From Diplonema japonicum (Eukaryota; Euglenozoa; Diplonemea; Diplonemida; Diplonemidae): a DNA stretch of 64,000 bases. The DNA is taken from NCBI GenBank assembly GCA_964019335.1, contig OZ025659.1, positions 1-64,000 on the forward strand, in the 5' to 3' direction. Below the pieces are notes generated by a model. That model searched no databases and was not told where the DNA came from. It saw only the letters and a list, made by a program, of their open reading frames with translations. Positions 53,625-63,705 of this stretch are shown piece after piece (within the stretch, counting starts at the first letter, position 1; each line of letters opens with the position of its first letter). Both the position numbers and the translations under genes were made by a program.

Positions 53625-53722
53625 AAACTTTGATTGATTGAGCGTTTTTGGACACATTCAAGAATATTTTCCTTTATTCACCATAGAAATGCCCCAAAAT
53701 ATTTTTATTTCTTCGTTCCTTC

Positions 53723-55168
53723 TTAGACAAACACATGGACATGCATCTCCATGTTGTCATCACGTCCCAGCTGTACGGTCCGGACTGTCGACTGGGCTCC
53801 AGAGGTGGTTGATGGCACGGAGTGCATTTTGTCGAAGTACGAAGATTGCGGCCGTGAGACGGGCGCGGAAGCAGCAGTGCTGTACACGGTGGAGTCCTCA
53901 AGGTGAGGGAGGGTGTCGAACAGCTCTGGGATGACACGTGCCCCGCCCCTGCCCCTGCCCCTGCCCTGGTAGGGAGAGATCGGAGCAGACATAGCAGTTG
54001 AAGATGAAGCGGCAGTTGAGTACGCAGCAGGCGGCATGGGAGGTGCCAGCCTTGACTGAGGAGGCTTTCTCGACAACAGCACAGTCCTGTCATTGAGATC
54101 CCGTTCCCATGCTTCAAGATGCTGCTGTTGATCGCTGAGGGACTGGTACCTGTCATCCCCCCGTCCCCGACCGTTGCTGACGGGCACTGGGGCTGTATCA
54201 GTGTACGCACCACGTCCCACAGGGGGTTGCCCCCTGCCCATGCCAAATGGTGCAGCACCCCCAACCCCTTGTGGAGACGGTGCAGCAGATGACGGAGCGG
54301 AAACCTCCGCAAGCGGCACGTGGCTGGAGGGAGGGTACGCCATTTCCAAGGTGTACATTGTCTCGCCCCGCTGCTTGGACGTGCTGACGGCTTGCATCAG
54401 GTCACCGGCTTTTGTAAGCTGCGACCCATTCACCTTAAGGATGCGCCCTACGCATACCTCAGCACGGTGTGCAGGGGTACCAGGCATCACGCTTTCGATA
54501 AGAGGCAGCCCTGTGTGGTCGTTGTAGTCAAAGCCAAGCTGCTCGGAAGGAGAGCTGAGGATAATGGTGTGGGTTCGAATCACATGGTCGGGCGGGGGCG
54601 GTGCCTCGGCTTGGAGGGTTTTTGATCTGTTTCGTTCTTGCTCCCGACGCTCTGCCTCGCGGAGGTCGGCTTCTATCTTCTCCCTCGGTGTGACGTAGTG
54701 CGGGGGTTTTGTGACGTTGGCCTTTGGCGACAGGTCAATGGGGGTTTCACTGATATCGGTGAGCAAGGTGCGTCCGGTTGCTCTTGTGTGCATTGCTTGC
54801 ATTGATCGTATGGCTCGCATAGCGTCTTCCCACTCGCTTGGGCGGTCGTTCAGCAGGTTGTTCGGTGTGTAGAGTAGAAGCATGTCGTGTTCCGTTCGAT
54901 TGCTGACTTCCACGAGCATCTGCACGTTTGCTTTGAATGGCCTCAGCGTCACCCTCTCCAGCTCTGAGAACTTGACGTACCTCTTCACCTTTGTATCGGT
55001 GTCGCACAGGACCACCCCTGCCTTGTTCACGATCAGGATCCGCTTTTGGGTCAGCCTCCTATGGTTCATTTTCAAAATACTCCACACATAACTCGCACCG
55101 TCATCGTGCTGAACGAACGCCTTCAACTTCGGCGGCACGATGAGCAGGTCCGGAGGGGCCGCTTCCAT
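53723..55168 (-). CDS. PH-like and PDZ domain protein
   Basis: A 481-residue ORF. The N-terminal 120 residues (KAFVQHDDGASYVWSILKMN, then RLTQKRILIVNKAGVVLCD) resemble a PH-like lipid- or protein-binding domain. A PDZ domain at about residues 205-285 follows (SSPSEQLGFDYNDHTGLPLI, PGTPAHRAEVCVGRILKVNG). The C-terminal 200 residues are low-complexity, Ala/Ser/Pro/Gly/Arg-rich with two short RGRGRG stretches. It is likely a membrane-proximal or cytoskeletal scaffold. It shares the PDZ layout with the gene at 43203-45227 and the PH-like region with that at 18034-20410, suggesting a lineage-specific family. The stop is TAA. Confidence 0.8.
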   Translation of the reverse strand: MEAAPPDLLIVPPKLKAFVQHDDGASYVWSILKMNHRRLTQKRILIVNKAGVVLCDTDTKVKRYVKFSELERVTLRPFKANVQMLVEVSNRTEHDMLLLYTPNNLLNDRPSEWEDAMRAIRSMQAMHTRATGRTLLTDISETPIDLSPKANVTKPPHYVTPREKIEADLREAERREQERNRSKTLQAEAPPPPDHVIRTHTIILSSPSEQLGFDYNDHTGLPLIESVMPGTPAHRAEVCVGRILKVNGSQLTKAGDLMQAVSTSKQRGETMYTLEMAYPPSSHVPLAEVSAPSSAAPSPQGVGGAAPFGMGRGQPPVGRGAYTDTAPVPVSNGRGRGDDRYQSLSDQQQHLEAWERDLNDRTVLLSRKPPQSRLAPPMPPAAYSTAASSSTAMSAPISPYQGRGRGRGGARVIPELFDTLPHLEDSTVYSTAASAPVSRPQSSYFDKMHSVPSTTSGAQSTVRTVQLGRDDNMEMHVHVFV

Positions 55169-55425
55169 ATGCTGTGCTTGCCCACTCCCCCTGCGATTTG
55201 TAATTTTATCTTTTTTTTCCCCCCTCCACCCCTCACCGATTAAAAAAAAAATAGAATGGGTGGGACGAAAAAAAAAATATGGGGGAAGGTGGAAAAAAAG
55301 AAAAAAAATACATCAGAATAAAAAAGAATTTTTTTTTGTAAAACGCTGCAAGTTATGGCTAGGGGGAGGGGACAAAAAAGAAAAAAGAAAAAAAAAAGGA
55401 GGATGAGGGTGTGGTGTATATTTTA

Positions 55426-57834
55426 TCACGCAAGGTATACATAGGTGCTTCGGGATTCAGCTGACCTTTCGATGTATTCTCTGTCGATGAGGGACTCGAT
55501 TCGCTTCTTGATGTCGTCAGGGGAGGGGCAGAAACGTGCTTGAGTAAGGGAGAGGACCTGGGTGATGAGTTCCCTGTGCTCAATGAGCTTCCGCGACTTC
55601 ATGATGCGCACGACCACAGCATCCAGTTGCCACTTCCGGTCCTCGCCGATTTTTGAACGCGTCTCCTTAGCCTGCGCGTCTGTTTCCTTAATCATCACAG
55701 GGGAGACTTTGAACTTCACGTGTTTTGACGAGAAGTCCTCGTTTACTGAGATTTCCGTTTCCGCGCACAGTTCCTTCGCTTGTTGGCAGCTCTTTGTTAG
55801 GATTTTCTGATGGACCTTTGTGCTGATCGTGAGACTCAAAAGCTGTTTCTTGAGTTCTCCCATTGGGATCATGGTAGCCTCCTGAATGTCACCCACAGTG
55901 ATGCAGTCCTTGTTGTTGAACAGGACCAGAATCAACATTTGCAGCGTGTGCACATTCATTTCGTACCGCCTCCCCTTGGATGTGTACTTGACGTCTGCGG
56001 AGCCCATGTGGTACATCCAGCTCAACCGCCGGCCGGAGTGCGAAGATAGATAGAAATCGTGGTATTTCTTCCGGAGAGCTTCCACGGCTGGTGGTGGTGA
56101 GAGTGGTTCGCACGCTGTGCTCACGACTGGGGGTTTTTTGTTGTTGTTGTTGTTGTTGTATATCACATACAAGGCCAGAACCCTGTCGTCAAGACATGTA
56201 CGGAGAGGTCGACCCCGCTCCTTGCCCCTATGTGGTTTGAAAAGGCCTCCATGTTGCCTTTGCTGACTGTCATATCGTTGAACATTCCCTGTTATTATTA
56301 TTTTTTTTAATTTCTTTTTATTTTTATTTTTTTTTACCACACCTCAATCTTCGTCGTGAACTGATGCCCGGCCTCCGTCTTCAGTTTTGTTATGAAAGCG
56401 GACTCGCCCTCCTCGCACGTGGTGCCCTTCAAGAGCAACCTTCTGGCCAGGTGGCTCTTGTGATATTTCTCAAAAACATCCTTGTCCTTCAGGTACTGGA
56501 ACAGGATTATAATCTTTTTTTTTTTAAATCTTTTTTTAAAAAAAATGGTACCTTATCGAAGTATAAATCGTACTCATCGTCCAAAATGCCTTTTTTGCGC
56601 AGCTTGGCGTCGACGGCTAGGGAAAGGTACTCCGCGAAGCGCTGGTTCTTGTTCACCACAAGAACAAAAGCCTGCTTGATTTCCTTTTCGAACTCACGAT
56701 CGCGATGCTGTATTTTTTCTTTCTCCCCTCCCACAACCACGAAAAAAAAAAAAAACATACCCTCCCCTTGTGTGTTTCAACAAGGCAAGACTGGTCGAGC
56801 AGATCATCGTATGAAGCCCGCATTTTCATCGCGCCCTCAACAAGCGTGATTGGATTCTCGGAGTTGGCAGGGTCCAAGATGAACCTCGACCCGGTGTCCG
56901 CCAGGAAATTCTTGATCTTTTCAAGCAAAAGATCGGTTTGATTGATAAGCTGCAGCGCTCTGAAGACAAGGCTGATATCGGTAAGCTTCCAAGCCTCCAA
57001 CATACTCACCACCCCGGATGACTCGCGTTCGATAAGATGCACTGCGTATGTTGAAATCATCTTGTCCTTGATGACATCCACGATTTTGGGAAGTGTAGAA
57101 TCGGCTAAACACCTTTCCACACGTTCTCGTTCTTCGGTCATTCGTTTGAAACAGTTTCGTATGTACTCGGGAGTGGATAGGGATTGAGATGTTTCGCTGG
57201 CTTCTCTTGTGTAGTACTCTTTTGAGGATTCGATGAAGTGGTACTCTAAAAGGGGTTCGTAAATGGTTCTACGGGACACCTCATACATCATGTTTGTGAC
57301 TTTTTTAAGTAATTGTCTTTCCGGAGGCCGTTCCCCTGATCTTTCTTTTTCGATGATGGCGGTTGTCAGGCGTTTGATTCGGTTGGACACCTCCGCGTCT
57401 TTTAAAAATATGTCGCCGAAGATCACTACGCCGAGTTCTGGAACGGTTAGTTTTTGTTTTGCTGAGTAGTTTTTGTCCATGTACATCAAGATGTCCCTCA
57501 CCATCGCTACCGCTCGCATGTGCTGTTCCCACATCGAGACGACGTTGGCAAGGTACCGGACCTCGTCGATCTTTTTGATCTCTTCCACCATCGCCTTGAT
57601 GTGTCTCCGCAACGAGTTCTCCACCCCGTTATACAGCATTTCCCCATGCTGTGACAGTACTAGATGGTACCCTGCCGTGTATAGATGCTGGAAGCTCAAC
57701 TTCCCCGGGTTTTGCCTGTAAATCTGGTGTATCGCGTCTTCCAAAACCTTCCATTTTTCCATGGCCCTTGGGCTGTCCAGCACGCTGTGCGCCCTTTGGT
57801 ACGGCGGGATGTTATTAAGCCGTTTTCCATCCAT
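55426..57834 (-). CDS. CUL3: Cullin, CUL3-like (5 exons)
   Basis: Exons 56761-57834, 56552-56707, 56343-56495, 56171-56288 and 55426-56126 are joined by GT-AG introns of 53, 56, 54 and 44 nt, giving 733 residues. N-terminal cullin repeats include LYTAGYHLVLSQHGEMLYNG, typical of CUL3. The cullin-homology domain follows (FTTKIE-GMFNDMTVSK, LSVHVLTTGFWP, RRLSWMYHMGSADVKY). The winged-helix end has the NEDD8 site region VVRIMKSRKLIEHRELI and terminates STYVYLA with TGA, the canonical cullin end. It scaffolds ubiquitin ligases, recruiting RBX1 at the C-terminus and BTB adaptors at the N-terminus if truly CUL3. A second cullin lies 2.3 kb upstream. The subfamily call is moderate. Confidence 0.93.
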
Positions 57835-57853
57835 TTTTTTTTTTTTTTTTGGT

Positions 57854-57885
<32 letters not shown>

Positions 57886-59248
57886 AGAGTGTAACGATTG
57901 AGGGGGGGTACTGTTTTTGTATGTTTTATTGGAATTTGGTTTTGATGGATTTTTTCTGGGGGGGGGGAAAGAAAAAAGAAAAGAAAAGAAGCAAAAAGAA
58001 AAATCTCAGCTTTGAAAAGACGAGAGAGAAAAAAAAAAGGAGGTTCCTGCTTCGTGGTCCCAAAGAAAGCTCAGTTTACCAGTCGGCTGCTTTAGTGATG
58101 GGTAGGTTTTCCTATTTCTGTAAGAAACAGTCGGGCCTTCAAAGTTTGTTTCACCTGTGATATCTATCCTCTTGGGTCACTATGAGAAGCGATGAGGCCG
58201 GTTGCGCTGTGCTGCATCATGGGCTGTGCAGCCACATTTCGTCTAGGCTGCCTTCTACAGCAGCGCGGTCCCTCAGAGGGTTTTCTTTTTTTTTTTTTGA
58301 TATGTATATTGGTTGGTCACAAGAAATGAATAAAAAATAAAAAAGGGAGGAAGAAATAATAAAATAAAATAAAATAAAAATAAAAAAAAGAAACACTAAG
58401 TCATTATGAGGTAAAATAAAAAAGGTAACTTGGGAGGAGCACCCTGTGTGTGTGTGTGTGGGGGGGGGGGGGTAAATTGCCGCAAAAAAGAGCAGGGGAA
58501 AAGATAGAGGGAGAGAGTTTTCTTTTTTTCTTTTTTCTTCTTCTTTTTTTCTTTCTTTTTTTTAGTCTCAAAACCTTTGGGAGGGGGGGGAATAAGTATT
58601 GTAAAACAAGTAATAGCGAGTGGGGGGACTACCTGTCAAGGATAACCAACAAGCTCCACAAACTTTCCTACTGCAAAGACAATGTGAGATGACCACCTTT
58701 GGAGGTGCAAAAGAAAGAAGCAAACATTTTCTCTTGTCACTTTTACATTTCCTGTCCCTTCTTCTTGCCCATGTACAAACTGCTAGCCCTAGAAAAAGGG
58801 GTGGGGTATTAACTGCCCTAGGTAGCTCTTTGTGAAATGGCTAAAAGATAACAAGCAAAAAAAAACTTTTTTTTTTCAAACTGTGGGATTTTTTTACCCC
58901 TTCCTTTTTTTTTAAAAAAAAACAAAGGTGTTAATTTAGTTGTACAATCGTCTTGTTATGAAAGAGATGAAATGAGCAATGGGAAGCAAAATGGGGTGGG
59001 GGGGGGGGCAATTTTAAAAAAGGGTCAACGAGGGTTAACATGGTTACTTTTCTTTTTTTCTTTTGCTCCTTTTTTTTTTTAAACCACCACCCATCCATCC
59101 ACCTTTTGATAGAGGGGGAAAAAAAAAAGGTTGGTCTATTTATTTCCCCTTAAAAAAAAAGAAAGCAGCATACATTTTCCCTGTCTTTTTTTTTTTTTTT
59201 TCTCTTTTTTTAATACAATGGCTAGGAAGCCGACGTAAAAGGATTGGG

Positions 59249-59289
<41 letters not shown>

Positions 59290-59997
59290 GTATTGCAAAT
59301 GAACGAACATTCACCCCCGGCTTCATCCCTCGAATGATTCGCGACCAAAGGGTCGTTAAGTCATGCTTCACAATGAGGTTTCGTACTGAAGACCACGACA
59401 CATTGCATACCGACGAAAGGTTACAAGAAATAAAAAAGCAATGTTTAAGGGCAAATCCCACTTGAGGACCACCCTTACAAAAAACTTTGATGAAAGCGTC
59501 TGAAAAGTAGCTCTATATGATTTTCTGTTCCCTTTTTTTTTTTCTTTTTTTCTCCTTATCTGAAATTAATTGTGTACATGGATCACCACGATATGAAATT
59601 GTTTGATCTCTTATTAAAAGGGCGGAATAGATAAAAAGGGGGGGGAGACTAACAAGGGGGCGGGTTCTATTTTCTTTTCTTTGAGTTCAAAGAACCCACG
59701 TTGATTATTTTGGTATTTTTTTTTAAAGGAAAACTTTTTTTTAAAATTAGCCACATGCAACAATTGAGATATATACGTGTCATTACAGGTAGGGCCGTAA
59801 GGGCACCCGCTCCATCACATCGCCACTTGCACCACCTCATTTCATCGCACTACCTTGTGATGCATGTGGAGGAAAAGAAATAAGGTGTAAAAAAAAAGAG
59901 AGATATGAAACAATTATTACACAGCAGGTCCTCCCGCCCTCGCTTACAACAACAATACAAAAGAAAGCTGCTGTTAAGCATCTTATTTGTTTTTTTT

Positions 59998-60075
<78 letters not shown>

Positions 60076-60107
60076 CCTCCCTCTCTCCCTCCCCCCAAAA
60101 AGAAAAT
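57835..60107. other. 2.3-kb intergenic region with poly(A), (CT)n and no confirmed gene
   Basis: Features: A38 at 59249-59286, a (CT)32 microsatellite at 60007-60070, G-runs and T-runs. A GC-richer island at 58045-58280 and another at 59287-59480 (directly after A38) have unique-looking sequence. The latter has a short plus-strand ORF of about 60 residues that I do not recognise. These may be RNA genes or retroposed fragments. Confidence 0.5.
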
Positions 60108-62297
60108 TCAAGACACATAGGAAAAAATGTTTCGGTTATTATCGTCCCGAGTCAGGTACCCCCGTGCAAGGAGGTCATCCAACCGTTTCTTGATGGAGCC
60201 CACGTCGGGGCGGAAGCGGCATGAGAGCTGTGCGATGGTCTCTGTTAAAAGCTCTTGATAATCCATCTGCTTGTTGGTCTTCATAATACGCACGAGAGTG
60301 GCCTCGGTGAGCGACTTCCGCTCGAGCAAATGCTCAGTCGCTTCCGCATCGGGCCCAGAGGTGACAAGACGAGCAGCGGTGTCACCAGGACCCCGCTTCA
60401 AAACGTTGATCTTGCGCTGCCTAAAGACGGTGTTCAAGGTGAAATCACTACTGTCGTTCGGTGTCTTGTCGGAACAGGAAAGCAGCTTCGTAGCTACGAG
60501 CCGGTTTAACGACTGTTTCAACTCCGCACCGCATGTGTCTGTCGACGCTTCGGTAAGAAGCTCCAAAGAGATCTTCTTCATGCTTTTCGTTGTGTCCGAG
60601 CCTTCACCAAAACACGTCATCAACACCACACCATCCACAAAACAGCAAGATATCTCATGTTTCTTCTCGAAGTTCGCCAAGAGCGTCACATGGCTCAACC
60701 CGTGCAGCCACGTCAGAACCCGCCCCGTGTGTCGTGTACTATAGTTGTTCGAGAAGCAAGACAGAGTCTCCCACATAACAGGAGGGATCGACAGCTCGAT
60801 CTTGTTGAAGGACGGCCATGCGGCGGTATTCAGCACCATGAACGCCACCCATTCAGAGGGGACTACAGTACGGTGTGCTGCCGTTTCTTCAGATGAGATG
60901 ACAGCGTCCTTTAACATCTCCTCCATGCGGCGCACTGCAGAGGACACACTGCCCGTCATCTCGCTTTTGAAACACGACACAATAACACGCTCTTCGACAA
61001 GCTTGCATTCCTTCTGCGACAACAGCCTAGCAGATAGCCTTTTCCTGCACATTTCTTCAAAAAGATCCTTCTGGCTTAAAATGCGGTATATAGGGCTGAC
61101 CACGTTCCATGCTGTTTGCGGGTCGCTGTCCGCCGTCTTCATCGTGGTGTCGATGAACCGGGCCATGATGGAGACCACCGTCGACTCCCTCTCGTGGAGG
61201 ACGTGTTTCTCAGCATCGTTGATAAGATCGACATCCTTCTTCGCAGGGAAGAGGTTGGCGAGCGACGTGCAGTACTCGTGGAGGTTGGTGATGATTTTCA
61301 TGCCTTCCACAGGCGTGACGCCTTGCGGGAGGGGGAGGGTTTTTTCAACAGAATCGGACTTCATGAAATCAGCGATTCTACAAAGAGCCTGCTCGGGGAC
61401 AGACGGGAGTGATGTGGTATGCGAGACCAACACCTGTAAGGGGTGCAAGCTGCGTGTAGCAAGAAGTTCGTTCGCCGTGTCTAGCAAGTGGGATATGATG
61501 ACCTCGTCGCCGAGAATCGTTGTCTCTGCAAGTAGTTTGATCTCGTCAATGCCTTTTGCAGGCAGGCCCATCCCGTCGCCCATCCACGACACAAGGGAGT
61601 TAAGCATGGTTTCGACGCTCAGGACAGTCTCAGTGAAGTTTTTCTTCGGTTCGACAAGCGTTTCCTTGAAGTCCTCCATCTGCTTCTTGTACGCGGCCAA
61701 CAGCTTCCTGTTGAAGAGCCGCTCGTAGTGGTCATCGCTGAGGTCTTTCAAGAGCGCTAGAACACGCTTTACAAGGCAGTTTTCATTCTCATTTTCATTG
61801 CGGTCCAACGAGCATCTGCTGATAACGAAGTCAGTGAGCACTGTTCCAACGAAGGTTACGTCCAGAATATCAGAAACAACGCTTTCTCTCGCGGTGGTGA
61901 GGAGGGAGGGCAAGCCGTTTCTCTGAATCCACTGGCATTCGAGGTACGAGGTGATATTTCGGAGCTTTCTTAAATACCCGTCCAAATCCTCCCAGACGGT
62001 GGTGAGCTGTTCCATGTTAGTGGGGTCCGTGTTTAAAATCCTTTCCTTTACCAGCAACACTGACGCCTTGGTCAGTGCCACTAGCTTTTCATACAGCCAC
62101 GATCCTTTACCTCCCTCGACTACCGCTACCACCAGCCTGTACACACCATCAAACGAGACATCTTGGCTCCCTTTTACCCGTACTGCCTCTAGGCTTTGTT
62201 CGATTTGTGCCCATTTCTCTGCGTCTGCGCTGACACGGCCGCTGTCTTGTGTGCCTTGCAGCCCTACAGGGACCGGCACTGTACCCCACTCAGGCAT
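60108..62297 (-). CDS. Divergent cullin-family protein
   Basis: A 729-residue single-exon ORF. The C-terminal winged-helix region is clearly cullin: LVRIMKTNKQMDYQELLTET with the putative NEDD8-acceptor Lys, then FRPDVGSIKKRLDDLLARGY and the end NIFSYVS with TGA. Upstream cullin-homology blocks are recognisable (CRKRLSARLLSQKECKLVEE, CFKSEMTG, LVATKLLSC). The N-terminal repeats are highly diverged. Unlike its CUL3-like neighbour it has no introns, so it may be a fast-evolving paralogue or a retrocopy that diverged. It is probably a ubiquitin-ligase scaffold with unusual adaptors (inference). Confidence 0.87.
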   Translation of the reverse strand: MPEWGTVPVPVGLQGTQDSGRVSADAEKWAQIEQSLEAVRVKGSQDVSFDGVYRLVVAVVEGGKGSWLYEKLVALTKASVLLVKERILNTDPTNMEQLTTVWEDLDGYLRKLRNITSYLECQWIQRNGLPSLLTTARESVVSDILDVTFVGTVLTDFVISRCSLDRNENENENCLVKRVLALLKDLSDDHYERLFNRKLLAAYKKQMEDFKETLVEPKKNFTETVLSVETMLNSLVSWMGDGMGLPAKGIDEIKLLAETTILGDEVIISHLLDTANELLATRSLHPLQVLVSHTTSLPSVPEQALCRIADFMKSDSVEKTLPLPQGVTPVEGMKIITNLHEYCTSLANLFPAKKDVDLINDAEKHVLHERESTVVSIMARFIDTTMKTADSDPQTAWNVVSPIYRILSQKDLFEEMCRKRLSARLLSQKECKLVEERVIVSCFKSEMTGSVSSAVRRMEEMLKDAVISSEETAAHRTVVPSEWVAFMVLNTAAWPSFNKIELSIPPVMWETLSCFSNNYSTRHTGRVLTWLHGLSHVTLLANFEKKHEISCCFVDGVVLMTCFGEGSDTTKSMKKISLELLTEASTDTCGAELKQSLNRLVATKLLSCSDKTPNDSSDFTLNTVFRQRKINVLKRGPGDTAARLVTSGPDAEATEHLLERKSLTEATLVRIMKTNKQMDYQELLTETIAQLSCRFRPDVGSIKKRLDDLLARGYLTRDDNNRNIFSYVS

Positions 62298-62929
62298 ATG
62301 AGGAACGGAAAGAAGAGGGGGGAAAAATAGGTAGGGGGCAGGGTGATGAACCAGAGAGGAACGAGAAAAAAATAAAAAAAGGGGGGGAAATAAAAAGGCG
62401 TCCTCCCCCTTCTTTCCTTTTTATTTTTTTTTTTTTGTATTCCTGTGTTATGTGTTTTGCAACCCGGAAGAACATTATGAGCAATAATAAGAGGGGGGGA
62501 AAAAGAGCAGGAAAAAAAAAAAAGAAAAAAAAAACTTTTTTTCTTAAAAAGTTTTTTCTTGTTTTCTTTTTTTTTCTCCCTCTCACTTTCGCTCTCACGG
62601 AAACGCGGAAAAAAAAAAAGAAGAAGGGAGTGCGACTTAGTTTGCCTCGTCCTTAAGGGGTTATGTAAAAAAAAAATAAAGAAACCACGAAGTAAGAAGA
62701 GATGAAAATTGTTGAAACTTGTGTGGTGGGTGGATATGGACAGGAGAGGGGTCTTTTTTTTTTTGTTTCCTTTTATTCCCCACCTTCCCTCTTTTTCCCC
62801 CTTTTTCTTTTCTCCCCCACCCAATTTTTCTCGTTGTCAACCGTAAAAAAAAAAAAAAAAAAGAAAAATGAAGCCATTCTAAACCCTTTCCTCTAGACAA
62901 TGAAAAAACAACTCCCCCCCTCCCCCTTT
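62298..62929. other. Intergenic spacer, no gene seen
   Basis: A/T and poly-purine low-complexity DNA between the divergent cullin start and the UBX gene 3' end. Confidence 0.6.
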
Positions 62930-63671
62930 TTATTGAACAAATAAAGCGACTTTGCCAGTCAGGCTGAGATCCACCAAAGACAGCGCCCCGTGGGTAGCAA
63001 GATCGAGGCTTTTCCGTGGGTACGTCATCACAAGCTTGCAAGTATCCGTGTCTTCGAATTGCTCTCGAATGTCCTATGTGTTATTGTAATTTTTCTTCCT
63101 TTTTCCCCTTGGTTGCGATTTGTAATGGAAGATAAAAAGTGTCTCTGAAAACATATGGACGAAGGTGCCCCATGGCATCTCTAGGAGGGGATTGCGGACA
63201 GGCACGTCACCCCTGTTTCTCCCGGCTTCAGTGCTAACGAAAGGTTCCCCTCCCCCAACACGCACTAATGACGACTCGCAGGAGGAGGAGCCGCAGCCCG
63301 CAGCATACGACGCCGGTGCCCACCCAATCAGACAATCTGGTTGAGCAGTATGAATCCCCACCGCAGGGAGTTCGAACCGCAGTTGCGGAAACTGCAGCAG
63401 GACCAGAACCTAGGACTACAGTAGGAACTGAGAGAGGTAACCCGCTTCTTTCTGCGTGGAGGCGGAACGGCCCTGCGGAGAGGCGCAGGTCGGTGAGGGG
63501 GCGAGGCAAAACGGGCAAGCGTTTTCTTTTTTTCCCAATCCCCTACACATACCTCATGAAGATCCAGAAACCAAAACACGGTTTCAAGCTTGTTTGTTTT
63601 CTGGAACCTCCTTGTGATCCCACTGCCATTCGGAAGCTTCACCATCAGTTCTACGGTGTCTGCTGATGCAG

Positions 63672-63705
<34 letters not shown>

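Larger units (their letters stand above)
51008..53722. other. 2.7-kb geneless region with homopolymers, hairpin and repeat copies
   Basis: Contains C22 (51023-51044), G21 (51110-51130), many A/T runs, a perfect 17-bp hairpin (52009-52059), a weak family A copy and family B copy 2. Sequences like AAAATCAGATT-ACTGATTTTTA recur around 51950-52250 in both orientations. No ORF resembles a protein. Confidence 0.6.

Noticed and set aside
54555-54580. tRNA-like B box (GGTTCGAATC)
   Set aside because: It lies inside the PH-PDZ coding sequence and no matching A box or acceptor stem surrounds it.
59244-59465. Short plus-strand ORF after A38 as a gene
   Set aside because: It starts in the poly(A) run, is only about 60 residues beyond it, and resembles nothing known; better treated as a possible retroposed fragment.
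63365-63385. tRNA-like B box in the UBX intron (GGTTCGAACTCC on minus)
   Set aside because: The arms next to the loop do not pair and no cloverleaf can be drawn.
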